DNA from: Turbatrix aceti
Taxonomy: Eukaryota > Nematoda > Chromadorea > Rhabditida > Panagrolaimidae
Assembly (NCBI GenBank): GCA_963969345.1
Contig: OZ017769.1
Coordinates: 1,674,001-1,738,000 of the forward strand
Direction: 5' to 3'
DNA length: 64,000 nucleotides
Shown: positions 36,794 through 48,879 of the stretch, in pieces
Numbering within the stretch: the stretch's first letter is position 1
Layout: each line of letters begins with the position of its first letter
The notes under the pieces: generated by a model
What the model was told of the DNA's origin: nothing
Database searches by the model: none
What the model saw: the letters and a program-made list of their open reading frames with translations, nothing else
Position numbers and translations under genes: made by a program

Positions 36794-38149
36794 CACGCAG
36801 ACGTCCAGGTAGACTTGGTCTCGAAGCGATCGGATCGGCCGACTCTTCGCTCGTGCTCTTCAACATGCGACATTCCGTGAGGCTTTTTTCCAGTGGGGAG
36901 AAAAAAACGTCAATCACGAATATTTTTTGTGTTTCATGAAAAAAAACAAAAAGTATTGGAACAATAAAGGGATGCGTACAAGACGTCTCCCATTATGTGG
37001 GGACACTTGACAACCATTGAATAAATTTCACATTCATCAATGATTTTTTTCTGATAGATAAAAAATTTTCAAATTGAGAAAAATGATTTTTTAAGCGTAA
37101 AAAATTGAATTCAGATTACCGTAATTACCGTAAAAATACAATAGCGCGCATGGACTACCGTATCCAACTACCGTATCCTTTTTTTATTTTTGGACCTGCA
37201 TCCTATACGGTAATTTTTTTAGATCAAAATTTTTTCGAAAAATTGTTTTTTTAGGATTTGTCATCATTACAAAACACTTTACTCAAAAAAATCCAAAATC
37301 AGACATTCATCCGGTAAAAATAAAAATAATCGCAATATTACCCCCTTGAAACAAAAATCCGTATAATTGACCCCGGTAATACGGTCGTCGGTCAATCTGT
37401 AACAGGGGAAGGAAGGGTCAATCATCCCAAGACGTTCCCGCCCCGTCCTCGGTCTTGGCACACGGTTGAGGATCGTATACTGCTTGCTATCTACAGGTGA
37501 GCGCTGGCAGCAACCGAGGCAGGCTGCGCAGCTACCACTACGACCGACCACCTGCTTTGTTGCTGCCTTCTTCTTGGCCACTCCTGTTTTTGTTTTACGC
37601 GGCAGAGCGCAGTGCTCGCTGGATTAGACGATACCGGATTAGACAGACGGCAGCGCCAGGTAGGCAGCTCTTCCTCCCTACCGTAACAATATTTTTTGTA
37701 TCACTCACTTTTTTTCTTCTGTTTGTATTGATTGCAGAGAATTACATAATGTCAAAAAACATTCTGAAAATCAAGATTTAGTAACGCCGCTTATGAGCGA
37801 TCTGCTTATTTTGAGAATTGGCGAACCGCTTATATAAGCGAACCGACCAAAAAACCCAATAAAAAACATTTTTGCAAGTTCAAACTCACGCACTATTTTT
37901 AGTTCGCTTAAAAAATAGCAAATTTCGAAAATAAGCGGATTAAAAATTAGCGACCCGCTTATTTTCAAAATTGGCTTACCGCTTAAATAAACGCAATGTC
38001 AAAAAATCCAAAAAAACATCCGAAAACCCCCAAAAAAATCCAACCCGATTAAACTCACATTATTATTCCATAAAATACACAATCACAGGTTGAATGCAAA
38101 AACGACAAAAAAAACAAGCATGAAACTCATACGCCTCACAAACAAACTC
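36794..38149. other. Upstream region of che-1 and downstream of usp-5
   Basis: No gene is firmly supported. A minus-strand open frame (about 37279-37600) has codon use like coding DNA but no ATG near its start. Short direct repeats of GCGACCCGCTTATTTT/GCGAACCGCTTATATAAGCG type lie at about 37790-37985. The che-1 promoter should lie in the left part. Confidence 0.45.
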
Positions 38150-41100
38150 TCACGACTCCCCACTATCAGCACAGCGCTCGAGGACGTAGAGGTAACCCAG
38201 AGAGATAGGGGGATTCTGAGAGATGGCGACTTTCTCGTCGTTGAACAGGTACCACGTATCGCCGTGTCGGATGTGGGCAACGTAGTGACCCGAGTGCGGA
38301 GACGATCCCATGTGACTGATGAGCGCTCGAAGCCGGTACCGTCCCTGACCGTTGCGGAAGCCTTTGCCGGGGTTGTTGACGGGAGGCTGGGGTTGGGATG
38401 CCGCCGGGGGCTCGTCTTCGTCGGGGACGTTGTCGCCGTTGGAGAAGAGCCATTCAGCGGCCGCGTTGACGTCTCCCCCGGTTTGTTTGAGGGCATAGCT
38501 CGCCTGACGACTGGTGAAACCGAAGGAAACGAGCGTCTCGATGTTCGGGTTTTCCGGGGGAGTGCCGGAAGAACCGTCGCCGGTCGAAGCTTTCTTCACG
38601 AGATCTGGATGGGGGCTTTCGAAGTCGCTGTCGCCCATGTGATTCATCACCCAATCGAGGGCTGTTTCGGCGTTCAAGTTTTTCGTCAAGTAGACTGCCT
38701 TTCTCGCTACCGTTTCTGAGAATCCCATTTCTACGATCTGAAATTTTGAATTCGGACTAACTGAACTAGTTTTGTTGAAAAACTGAAAATTTATAAGTTT
38801 TGTACCACAATTTTTAAATTTGAAATTTATAAAAATGAAAATTTTTTGGGTAAATTTAGCGAAATTATAAAGTTTGGTTATCAAATGTTACTCCATGTGC
38901 GTTGAATAACATTTTTTATCGCTAAAATGTTACTTTTCAGGCGCTATTTTTTGAAAATAACAATTTTTCTTCACTAAAATATTACGTTACGTGCGCTGCA
39001 TAACATTTTTTGCCCCCTATTTTGTTACTTTTTGAGGCGCGGTTTTTGCCGAATAATATTTTTTCGACTTTTTTTAACGCAAAAATGTTACTTTTTTTTG
39101 CAGACGTAAAAAAAATACGCTGTTTTTCGTACATTCACCGTAAATTTTACATACGGCATCATTTTTTCTTCATAAAAACTATTCGACTCACCATGTTGAC
39201 GAATTCCTGGCTGACAAAGGGTCCAATTTGTTCGTTGACGTCTTCGGGCAGGATTGTTTCGTTCGGCTGAGGTCCTTTGCCGGCAAACTGCTCAAGGTTG
39301 ACGATTTCGTCGAGAAGAATATCAATGTCAAGCTTTTTCAGCGAGCCGTTCATTTCCATGGCAAATCGCTAAAAACATTGTAGACTCCAAAAAATTCCTA
39401 AAAAACAAATTACCAACCTTGATTTGGATAACCAAAAAATCGGGGAACGTCTTGAAAGCAATTTTGGTCCGGGCAACCCCGACTTCTCCGGTAACAGGCG
39501 ATTTGAAGCCCTCGATGACTTCTTCGCTGAAGGCATTTTCGAGACACCGGTCGAGGGAAATGACCTTGCGCTGGCCGGTGTCGCCTTCGGTCGTCGCCTC
39601 AATGGCAGCGTCGAGGGGCACGATGACGGGCAGGATGACGTCCTCGCGCTCGGAATACCTCACCGCACCTGAGCAGCCGTCGCAGAGACGGGTTTCGAAC
39701 TTGAAGCGGAACGCATCGACCGGGTTGATCGGGCCTTCGACCAGGGTGTCGACTTTTTCGAAAAAGTATCTAAAAAATTTAAAAAAAAAAGTTACTCGAC
39801 GATAACGAAAACTTGTAATTAGAAATTTCATAAAAATTCAAATTGGATCGAAAATGATAATTGGCGTAGACCAAGTTGAAAAACGCTACAAACGACTTCA
39901 ATTACGATTTTTTCCAAGTAAATTTTTACATTATAATTTTTTTTTTTAATAATGTATTGTTTTTTAGGAAAACTATTGTATAAAATTTGTGCACGAAAAA
40001 ATAAAAAAAAACGTATTGTCCAAAAACAAACCGGATATACTCTTCAGCGTCCTGTTGCTTGGCGGTGGAAAACTCAACGTGATTCTGTCCAACGACTCGT
40101 CGGAATTGCGTTGGTTTGAATCCATTTTCCACCGTATTGTCAGCCTTGGAATAATCACCCGAAGCAAGGGCGGCAAAAACCTTGGCAGTCTGCGCGTTGA
40201 AGTCATTCGAAATGACAGACGGCGGTTTGGCAGACAATAGCTTGGCTGCCGAGTCCGCGTAGACTTTTCGAAAGTCTGGGGTGATGTAGAGGACCTGGAA
40301 AAATATAAAAAATGAATATTTACATTGGGTCAAAGATAACTACAATATTTTTGAGCTAAAAGTTGAAAAATGCTGCTTACATTACCGTAATTTGTAATTC
40401 AAATTGCTGCTTTTTGAAACAACTTTAATTACGGTATTATTTTCGGATCAAAGCTTTGACATTTAGCCAAATTTTTATTTTTGGGGTAATAATGAAAGAA
40501 AAATTTTTTTTTGACAGGACGTGCTGTTTTTTTATGAAAAACTAAAATTTTTGCAAAAAAAAAGTAAAATCAATAAAGTAAGTTTTGTTATGTAGAAATG
40601 ACAATTTTTAAACATAAAAAATGATTAATGGCACCAGGTGGTCGGTTGAAAGCGAACTCGACGCAAACATGTGCACTTAAAAAACAACAATTTTTAAACA
40701 AAAAAAAATTTTACGACCAACCTGGAGGATAGAATTGAAGTAGCACGACGATCCAATATTGATGATGCCCGTGAAGCCAGGACCATAGACGGACTCGAGA
40801 CTTACGCCGTCCTCCGTGCACCTGGACCACTCCCACTTCTGATTCAGGTCCAGTTCCATCTCCAGCGTGGACTGCTCCGTTTTTTCCATCTTCTCGACCT
40901 CTAATCCGAAGTGGAGAAGATGCCTCTCCAGGTACGGATCGACGACGGCATCGCCCAGCGAGTAGTCGTAGACATCTCCATCGCCATCCTTCGTCACAGT
41001 GCCGAGCTTGACAGCGAGCGGAAAATGGGTCTTTTCGTAGTGCAACTTCGCATGACCGCATCCAGGAAGATTCAGGAGATCGGCGCCCCGCTGAATGACC

Positions 41101-42470
41101 TGCGAGCGTCCGCACATGATGACGCCGTCTGAGAGGTTGAGCCAGAGATTCTCTGTGAGACCGCATCCGGGCTCTTCGCATCGCCAGCCGGTGTACGGGA
41201 CGCGATGGCCGGTCTGGAGCTGGTGGAGGTCTTCGGCGGAGGGCGAGATGACCCGCTTCTCGCCGTCCCACTCGCTGACGCCTGCCTCGAGGCGTTGCTG
41301 GACGGCAGCGCTCGTGTGGTTGATGATGGCCCGGGAAGCGGCTGCAATCGGGGAAGGCAAGGCGGGGGAGTCGATGGGCAGAGATTCGGACAGCTTGGGA
41401 TAGACAACAAACTGGTATTCCTGGGTCTCGCTTTCCATATCCAACTTGATCGAGAGTTTTTGGATCTGAAAAAGTGAATTTTTATAAAAATAACAGATAA
41501 ATTATGGCGAAATGAAAAAAATTGACAAAAAAAAGAATTTTTAGGCCAAACCCCCAAAAATGCCAAAATAAAATCTCGTGACAAATTTAGTAAAAATTAA
41601 AATTTTAGGACACACTCATCAATTACGATAAGATGAACATTTTTTGAGACAAAAACTAAGAAGTTTTTGGCCTAAAAAATCATTTAAAAAAGTAACAAAG
41701 TAAATAAAAAATAATGTTTTTTATGGAAAAAACAAAAAAATGCCGAAATTTGACAAAATTTGGGTTCTAATGAAAAATTCATAAAAAATGAAAACTTATA
41801 GGCAAAAACGCGGCAATATAACGACTTTGCCGCATTTTTCAAGCACAGAAAAAAAAGGAAAAAAATTTAAAAGTAACAAAAAAAATAAAACAAAACTCAA
41901 AATTTAGGCCTGAAAAATACTTTCCATCAAAAACAACAAAAAAAACGAAAACATTTAGGCCAAACTCCAAAAACACGGCTCAATGTCGAAATTTAGGCCA
42001 AAAGTAAAAATTTTGAAACTTGTTCACCAAAAAAACGCAAAAACACCATAAAAACCCACCTTATCCTTCGGTTCTTCCGGCTCGTTGACGATTTTGACCT
42101 TCTTGACGTTCAGAAACCCGCGATTTCCCTCGTGTGACACGAGCAACTCGGCATGACGCGGGCAAACCGCGAGAAACGATTTCAGACTAATCAGCAGGCC
42201 GCCTAAAAGGATATTTCAAAAATTATCCAAAAATGGCGAAAAAAAGCGTTTACCGTCGTGAAAACCGGTGTAAAAGCAGTAGAGACACTCATCCTTGTAG
42301 ACCAGATCCCTAGGCTGTGGGATGTTGGCCTCAACGGTCGAGAAATCAATTTCAACCGCCGGGGGAGACGCCGAATCGGCCACAATGGAGGCAGAAGGCG
42401 ATTCAGTCGCCGGGGGAAGCACGGCAGCATCCGTCTCCATTGGAATGACGTCGCCTAGCGGTGTTGACAT
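38150..42470 (-). CDS. usp-5: Ubiquitin-specific protease 5 (isopeptidase T)
   Basis: USP5 disassembles free ubiquitin chains. Seven exons (42470-42254, 42202-42060, 41465-40722, 40294-40032, 39769-39418, 39368-39192, 38737-38150) join in phase and give 827 aa, against about 858 in human. Order of domains: N-terminal UBP-like zinc finger (YKDECLYCFYTGFHDGGLLI), the second ZnF-UBP (GWRCEEPGCGLTENLWLNLSDGVIMCGR...HYEKTHFPLAVKLG), then the Cys box GIINIGSSCYFNSILQ with the catalytic cysteine. Two UBA domains follow (IVEMGFSETVARKAVYL and IETLVSFGFTSRQASYAL), and then the His box SHMGSSPHSGHYVAHI. The UBA pair sits inside the catalytic domain, as is diagnostic of USP5/USP13. The family match is very strong. 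Confidence 0.95.
38880..39095. repeat. Dispersed GTTAC-rich repeat, copy A
   Basis: This intronic block of usp-5 is collinear with 45547-45790 and, in reverse, with 51135-51415. Shared phrases include GAATAACATTTTTTATCGCTAAAA, ACTAAAATATTACGTTACGT and TTTTTGCCGAATAA. Confidence 0.7.
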
Positions 42471-43037
42471 GAACGGTTCTAGTGGTGAGAATTCAAATAA
42501 CCAGACAGGCCCGATATCAAATCAAAAACAAGGAAAGTGGGATGGATAAATAAAAAAATGATGACTGCTGTCTGGTCGACGAGTGAAGGAGAAGAGAGGC
42601 AACCTGCAGGGAAAGTGAAAGTGAAAAAAATACGTGCGCTTGGGGACGCTTTGCCAAACACGTTTTGGGATCCAATGTTTTTGAATTCGGATTTGAATTT
42701 GAATTTTTGAATGTTTTTTGATATCAGAATTCTGATTAAAATATGAAACGGACAAAAATTAGGCCATCCTCGGCTTAGTTGGAATTTGCTTGGACCGCAC
42801 GCGATCCTCCTGCAACGAAAAACCGTGTTTTTTCTAGCGAATAAAATTTCCCAAACAAACTATTGTTACAACGCACCCTCAAAATCCATCCATGGCATCC
42901 AGATAGAATACGCAAATTTCCCTCTTCCCATGTTTTAATTAACATTGTAGCAAGAACAAAAGCCGACAAAGCATTCACTGATTCACTTGGCTGACTGTTA
43001 TCTCGACATCCATCCTTCATTCTCATAGTCGACAGTG
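42471..43037. promoter_or_regulatory. Divergent promoter region of usp-5 and the tyrosine phosphatase gene
   Basis: Only 567 bp separate the two start codons, which point away from each other, so both promoters must lie here. No specific element is recognised. Confidence 0.5.
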
Positions 43038-45483
43038 ATGGTGTGGGCCAAACAAAATTTGAAAAGAAGGACGCGAAAAGCAAAACGCCAGCCTACCCTG
43101 GATATCGAGGAGACTGGGACCGGGACCGGGACCGCAAGATCCAAGTCTATGCTAGTCAAGGATAGCAATCCCTCATCTACGAGCCGCGCAGCACCGGTAG
43201 CCGCACCACCCCCTCCAGCCAATAACAACGTTGGCAGGTGCGCTTCCAATTCTCGTGCCGTTGTCGTCAAGTGGATCTGTCGTACGCTCGATACCAAAGT
43301 GCAGGGTCTGGCTGAGGAATTTCTGTCGCTGAAGCGATACGCACCTCCAAACATGACGACACAAGCTTTCGAGGCTAACTACGAATTTGGACGCTCCCGG
43401 TACAAGGATGTCCCGTGTCAGGACCAACACCGCGTCGTGCTCAAGTGGCCTGGGGACAAGAATGACTTCATTCATGCCAATTACGTAAGTTGTCGTAAAC
43501 TACCGTAACCATGTTACTATAGCTACCGTTACGTAAAAGTTTTGTTAGTTACAGTAAACTACCGTAACCGTTACGGTAAAACAGTAGCAGAAACTATCGT
43601 AAAAATTACGGTAGTTATTGTAAACTACAGTAACAGTTACGGTAGTTATTGTAAACTACCGTAAAAGTTACGGTAGTCAACATAAACTACCGTAACAGTT
43701 GTGGTAGGACTGTTTACGGTAGGTACTGTAAAAAACTACCGTACTTGATACTGCCGTTACACAGGATGCAACTTTAACCTTATTTTTGAGCCTGGAAAAG
43801 TGTACGCGCATGCGCAGTGTGTGTTAACTTTAGTAGCATGGGGTAAAATCAGTTTTTAATCGAAATATGTGATATTTATATCAATGAATCGAGCATGTCT
43901 TGAATTTTGCAACGAACAGCAGTTTGTGAAAAAATATTAATTTTTAGCAATATAGCAGTTTTTCGAAGTGCAAGTTGGCAAAAATGCGTAAATGCCCAAT
44001 TCACAGGCCATTAGCTAAAAGCCTGTATTGAGTTGTCCGTTACCTTGCTTTCAACACATAGGAAAAGAGCTTGATAGCCAAAGATCGTTCAAAGAGGAGA
44101 AATCATTTGATAACCGTTTTGCATGCCCCTTGAAAATGCGCACGCTGTGCATTTGTTGCCCATAATGCATGCTCCCATACGGATATCTGTCCGGCGCGCA
44201 TTCAAAAGAACTGCATATCCAACTTTCTGTACCACATAGAAGACGCTTCAGCCATGCCTCGATAACGCTGAATTGAGCATGGAAAACCATTGTGCAACAC
44301 AAAACTGTCCCAACGAATGATTTTTGTGTCCTATCGAATGCAAAATGTGTTTTGTTGTAAAAAAAAAATGGCGCCAACATAAGAGGAATTATAAGTTTTT
44401 CTAAATGCCAAAGACACATGCCAAAGACTGTACATCGAAAATATTGATTGTTCAGCCCATCGCATCGTTTGCTTCACGCCTTTCGTGGTGCTGCGATAGC
44501 TTTGATTTGCACCTCACCGTGTCGCTGCCGCGGCGAGCGCGCACGGGCCTGGAAGGTGGCACCTCCAGGTCCGTTTTCTTTCCCAGGACTGCCGCTTTTT
44601 TTTGCCACAAAACACATTTTGCATTCGATAGGACACGAAAATCATTCGTTGGGACGGTTTATGTGTTGCACAATGGTTTTCCATGCCGTTACCGTAAACA
44701 TAAACTACCGTAGCACGAGAAAATTATTTTTTTCCAGGTAGCAACCCCAATCAGTGAAAAACGCTTCATCTGCACCCAAGGCCCATCCGACAATACAGTA
44801 GTCGACTTTTGGCACATGGTAATCCAAGAAGAATCCGAAAACATTATCATGCTCTGCAACATTCGGGAACAAAACGTGCCAAAATGCGCTGCGTACTGGC
44901 CAGATGTCCCCGGTGAAACCAAAGTATACGGTGACATCGAGGTCATAAACATGGGACTGGTAGACGTCGAGGATACGTCCATCGTACGCTTTGACCTCAC
45001 CCTCAAGTGGACGGAGAATGGCAAGCCCAAGGCATTTGGCGTACGCCACTACCACTGGGTAGACTGGCCCGATCACGGCGTTCCCCCCATCAGCTTCACG
45101 GCTACGTCTCTGCTCTCGAGGGTTCGTGGATCGAAGAAGCCCATTATTGTTCACTGCTCGGCGGGAATCGGGCGTACGGGATCCATTGTTGCGATCGAAT
45201 TTATCCTAGAGCGTCTCCAGGCCGGCAAGGATTGCGAGGCCATGGATGCTATTCTGAAGGCTCTCCGCAACTATCGTCCATACAGTATCCAAAACGAAGC
45301 CGTAAACTTTAATATTTTTTTTAAATTTTATAATACGCTTTTTTTCAGCAATACATCTACGTTCACCGTATCCTGTTGTTCTACCTACTCGAGAAGTATC
45401 GTACTGGTACCGACGACATGCGTGCCAAGTACAATCAGTTTATCATCGACTACGAAAAACTCGTTGAATCTCGTAATAAATGA
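43038..45483 (+). CDS. Classical protein tyrosine phosphatase
   Basis: This is a one-domain, probably cytoplasmic, tyrosine phosphatase. Exons 43038-43484, 44738-45301 and 45349-45483 join in phase 0 and give 381 aa. A basic, low-complexity N-terminus of about 85 residues precedes the catalytic domain. The domain shows NxxxNRYKD-like FGRSRYKDVPCQDQHRVVL, DFIHANYV, FICTQGPSDNTVVDFWHMV, and the WPD loop HWVDWPDHGVP. The signature HCSAGIGRTGS carries catalytic Cys and Arg, and the Q-loop region ALRNYRPYSIQNEAQYIYVH follows. All catalytic residues are present. Nematodes have many such small PTPs, often germline or sperm expressed, so the exact orthologue is not named. An AATAAA begins at the last base of the stop codon, implying a very short 3' UTR. 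Intron 1 (1253 bp) is full of repeats. Confidence 0.93.
43487..43765. repeat. Tandem palindromic TACCGTAAC/GTTACGGTA repeat
   Basis: About seven imperfect units of the type TAAACTACCGTAACAGTT followed by ACGGTAGTTATTG repeat within intron 1 of the phosphatase gene, each unit roughly 40 bp and self-complementary. Confidence 0.85.
44277..44686. mobile_element. Foldback (MITE-like) element, about 410 bp
   Basis: Positions 44277-44372 and 44592-44686 are inverted copies with about 90 percent identity, outer ends GCATGGAAAACCATTGTGCA and its complement. A 219-bp spacer separates them. No target duplication is obvious. It lies in intron 1 of the phosphatase gene. Confidence 0.7.
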
Positions 45484-45546
45484 ATAAAGGGGAATTCAAA
45501 AAATGTGGAAAAATCTGAACATAAAAGTTCTGATAAAAGTTGAAAA

Positions 45547-45790
45547 ACATCGTAATCTAAATATTCGTCGAATAACATTTTTTATCGCTAAAACGTTACT
45601 TTTTAGGCCTTGTTTTTGGGAAGTAACAACTTTTATTCACTAAAATATTACGTTACGTCCGCTGGATAACATTAAATGTTTCTTATTTTGTTACGTTTTA
45701 GGCGCTGTTTTTGCCGAATAACGTTTTTCCTACGCTTATTTTGTTACTTCATGTGCACTTAATTTTTTTTGACGCAAATGTGTTATTTTT
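45547..45790. repeat. Dispersed GTTAC-rich repeat, copy B
   Basis: This copy lies downstream of the phosphatase gene and is collinear with 38880-39095 (GAATAACATTTTTTATCGCTAAAA, CACTAAAATATTACGTTACGT, TTTTTGCCGAATAACG). Identity appears to be around 80-85 percent by eye. Confidence 0.7.
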
Positions 45791-45992
45791 AAAAACAAAA
45801 AATAAATATTACGATATTTTTCAACAATTATCGTGACTTTTGAGTTTCGATACATTTTTTGTTTGTTTTATTCGTTGCCACAAATTATGTATAACTGAAT
45901 TGATGTCAAAAAAGTTTTTCTTTTATAAACTCGACTTGTTTCAAGTTTCAATGATCGTCACATTATTTTCAACGTTAGTATTTTTTACAAGT

Positions 45993-46689
45993 TCAGATAC
46001 CTCTACTCCGCCAGTTGTCGCCGTCGAGTGAGACATCGATTTCCTCGCCTTCGTCGTCGTCGTCGGCATCTGCGTCCTCCGCTTCGTCACCTTCGATGCC
46101 TCGGGCCCGGGCTTCAGCAGCAGCCTGTCGTAGCCGGTCGATCTCTTCTTTTCGCTTTTCAAGCTCATTTAGGGATTTCCAGTATCCCATTGTCTCGTCG
46201 ATGTCTTCGAGTTGGCGTTCGTGGTTGAAGGTTTCGGTCTGAAAATTTTCACGTATACATCAAAAAAAATTTTTTAATCAAAAAACCCACATCAGCATCC
46301 TCGACAGCGGTTGCAGCCTGTTCAGCAGCGGAAATCTCATTCATGAGTTTGGCGTATTCATCGTCAAAGGCTTTTTGCTTTGCTTGGGTGTCCGTTGACC
46401 TGTTGTCCTTCTCTGCGTTGTCAAAAAACCCACTTGGAATGAACTGGAATTCGTTGACGACTGCTGGTGCCGAAGTCGTCGCTCCGGATTCTTCGCCGGC
46501 GGCAGAAGCGTCAATTCTCGGCTTCTTGGCACCCGGATGATCATTCAGCGCCGTTGATGGTCTTTTTTCGGCAGGCGCCGCTTTCTTCGCTTCGGAAACC
46601 TTGATTTTGTGCTTTCGGCCTGTGACGTGGGCTGTCCAGAGCTTGACTGAGACCTGGATGCCACAGGGCGGGCAGAGCTTGGTTGACAT
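45993..46689 (-). CDS. ZNF830-like C2H2 zinc-finger protein
   Basis: ZNF830 (CCDC16) is a nuclear protein linked to the XAB2 splicing/repair complex. Two exons (46689-46291 and 46238-45993) join in phase 0 and give 214 aa. The N-terminal finger is of the matrin/U1 type, CPPCGIQVSVKLWTAHVTGRKH. The middle has the family phrase LP/IPSGFFD (QFIPSGFFDNAEKD). The C-terminal half is a coiled coil (TMGYWKSLNELEKRKEEIDRLRQAA) ending in an acidic tract and the conserved DNWRSRGI. It is shorter than the human protein (about 370 aa). It starts 142 bp downstream of tut-1 on the same strand and is probably in one operon with it. Confidence 0.87.
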
Positions 46690-46831
46690 TGCAAAAAACC
46701 TTCAAAAAACGCTAAAAACCTTAAAAACACTCAAAACAACAAAAAAAGTAACTTTTTGCGCCAAAAACGCATAAAAACCCCGTAAAACTCAAAAACCGTA
46801 AAATTCTTCATTCATCACCAAAAATCAACAA

Positions 46832-48352
46832 TCAAAATTCAGCCACAGCCTTCAAATCCTTGTCGTTGCACAGACAATCTCCACCTCCGCCACCGCATCC
46901 GCCATTCTCATCTGGAGCCGTCACCGAAGAATTCGAAGAAGTCACAGCTCCCTTTTTCGTCTTCTTGACGATGCCAATGGACGTATCACCGGAATTGAGA
47001 CCAGACAGCAGACGACAGGCCTGGCAGAGATCCTGGCTACTGACATACCCGCATTTGATGCATTCACTCTGAATTGGGGTATTTGCAGACGTCGGAGCAT
47101 CGCTGGATACCGCAAAGTCTTCTCCCGATCGAACAATTGCCATAATCGCGGCTGGGGATATTCTTTCGATGGCTTTGAGGTGGTTTCTGAAAAAAGAGGT
47201 TGAAAACGTTCAAAAACACAAAAATTTATGACATTTTTACACCAAAATGACAAAAAAAAGTAGCATTGTAGTAATAATTTTCAAAAGTAACAATTTGGGT
47301 TCAAAAATACAGTAACTGAAGTAACTTCAAAAGTAACAATTTTTTGTCAAAAATACCGTAATTGAAGTAACGTTAAAAGTAACAACTTTGACACCTTACT
47401 ACCGTTATAAAAGTAACGTTTTTGAACTTTCGACACGAAAATCATCAATTTTGCCTCAATTTAACCCCAAAAACTTTACAATATACCATTTTCCGTCCAA
47501 AAACCCAAAACAAACCTGACAAGTCCCCGATAAGCATTCGGCGAGTAAGTGCACTCCACGGAAAAGTAATTGAGCTTCTTGAAATGAGCATAGAAGACGA
47601 TATCCTTTTGGTACGAATACCTAAAAGGCTTGACACGCGTTGTCCCGCCCTCAGCGCCGGTCACAAAGCTCGCAGTTCGTTCGAGTCTCGCCAGATCGCC
47701 TCGAAGGATGTTCATGAGCACTGTTTCGGCGACGTCGTCCGCGTTGTGACCGGTGACGACTTTGTATGCCCCAAACTTCGATGCACCCCTAAAAACCACG
47801 ATAAAACCGTAAAACAAATTTTGAACGTAAAAAACCCACCGATCAAGCGCCTGTCGCCTAAAAACCCCACAAAAAGTGCAGTTATTCTTGGATCCAATTT
47901 TCTTGACAATTTCATCCATCGTCCAGCCATAGAGATCCTTATAACTCACGATTTTGAGCGGTAATCCCAGATCTTCCTCGTTTTTATGCACCTCGCGGAT
48001 GGATGCATCGCGATAGCCGGCGATTCCCTCGTCGATGCAGACGAGAAAAAGTTCGAGGCCATAATCGTGACGCTGGTTGAGGATATTCATGGTGTGTGCC
48101 AGCACCGTCGAATCCTTGCCACCCGAGACGCCAATCGCGACCTTCTCGCCTCGATTGAAGATCTTCGTTCTGACGATTGCATCGTGAACGTCCTGGAAAA
48201 CAAAAATAATAATTTTTTGATAAAAAAAAATTATATAAAAAAATGGGACGCACCTCCTCAAACCAATACAAAAAGCACGGCACACAGGCTGGTTTGTTGG
48301 TTTTTGCGATCTTGATAGACGGAGGATTCGTGCAAAAGCTACAGGATGCCAT
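46832..48352 (-). CDS. tut-1: Cytoplasmic tRNA 2-thiolation protein 1
   Basis: CTU1/TUT-1 with CTU2 thiolates the wobble uridine of tRNA Lys, Glu and Gln (mcm5s2U34). Four exons (48352-48254, 48192-47840, 47788-47516, 47186-46832) join in phase and give 359 aa, like the human 348. An N-terminal zinc pair CSFC...CVPC precedes the PP-loop [13 protein letters not shown], which binds ATP. Then come the family block [59 protein letters not shown], and [19 protein letters not shown] second zinc motif [16 protein letters not shown] lies near the end. All expected catalytic cysteines are present. It heads a two-gene minus-strand cluster with the ZNF830-like gene. Confidence 0.96.
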
Positions 48353-48879
48353 TTGAAAGGCGAGAAACGATCATGGACGAAAATCCTGCGAAAACTGAAA
48401 AAGAAAGCATGAACGTAAGAAAAAAACGATTCTCAACGCGAAAAAAAAGTTATAACAAATTCGTGCAAAAAAAGTTACTTATCGTATTCAGTTCTATCGT
48501 AATGGATCGTAATTGTTCCGTTTTCATCCTTTTGTGATGAAAATGAACCGTTTTGAATCGTTTCAATCAGTTTCTCCAACTTTTTGTGTGTACAATTAAA
48601 CTTTTGGCAAAATGCGTCGAACGCACACAATTCAAATGGCGCTTTTATGCCAAACCATATGGTTATTTCGTGCTTCAGCCAGCTTTCGATGCTTCTTCGA
48701 TGGTAGACTGTATACTCCTACCGGTTTACGATTATTCTGTTGTGCATAATGCAACACATAGTTTCCGGGCTGGAGTTACCATCTGAAAAGTTACCTACAC
48801 CGTAAACGTCATTTCAAAGTCGTCGTTTTTTTTGTGCACGATCTTGTGATTTCTTTTGCAAACCATCAACCAACTGTAA
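48353..48879. promoter_or_regulatory. Divergent promoter region of tut-1 and gly-2
   Basis: The two start codons face away from each other across 527 bp. No specific motif is recognised and no open frame here looks coding. Confidence 0.5.

Noticed and set aside
37279..37600. Minus-strand open frame of about 100 codons with coding-like composition upstream of che-1
   Set aside because: No ATG near the start, no clear splice partner and no recognisable family; it could be chance or an isolated exon.
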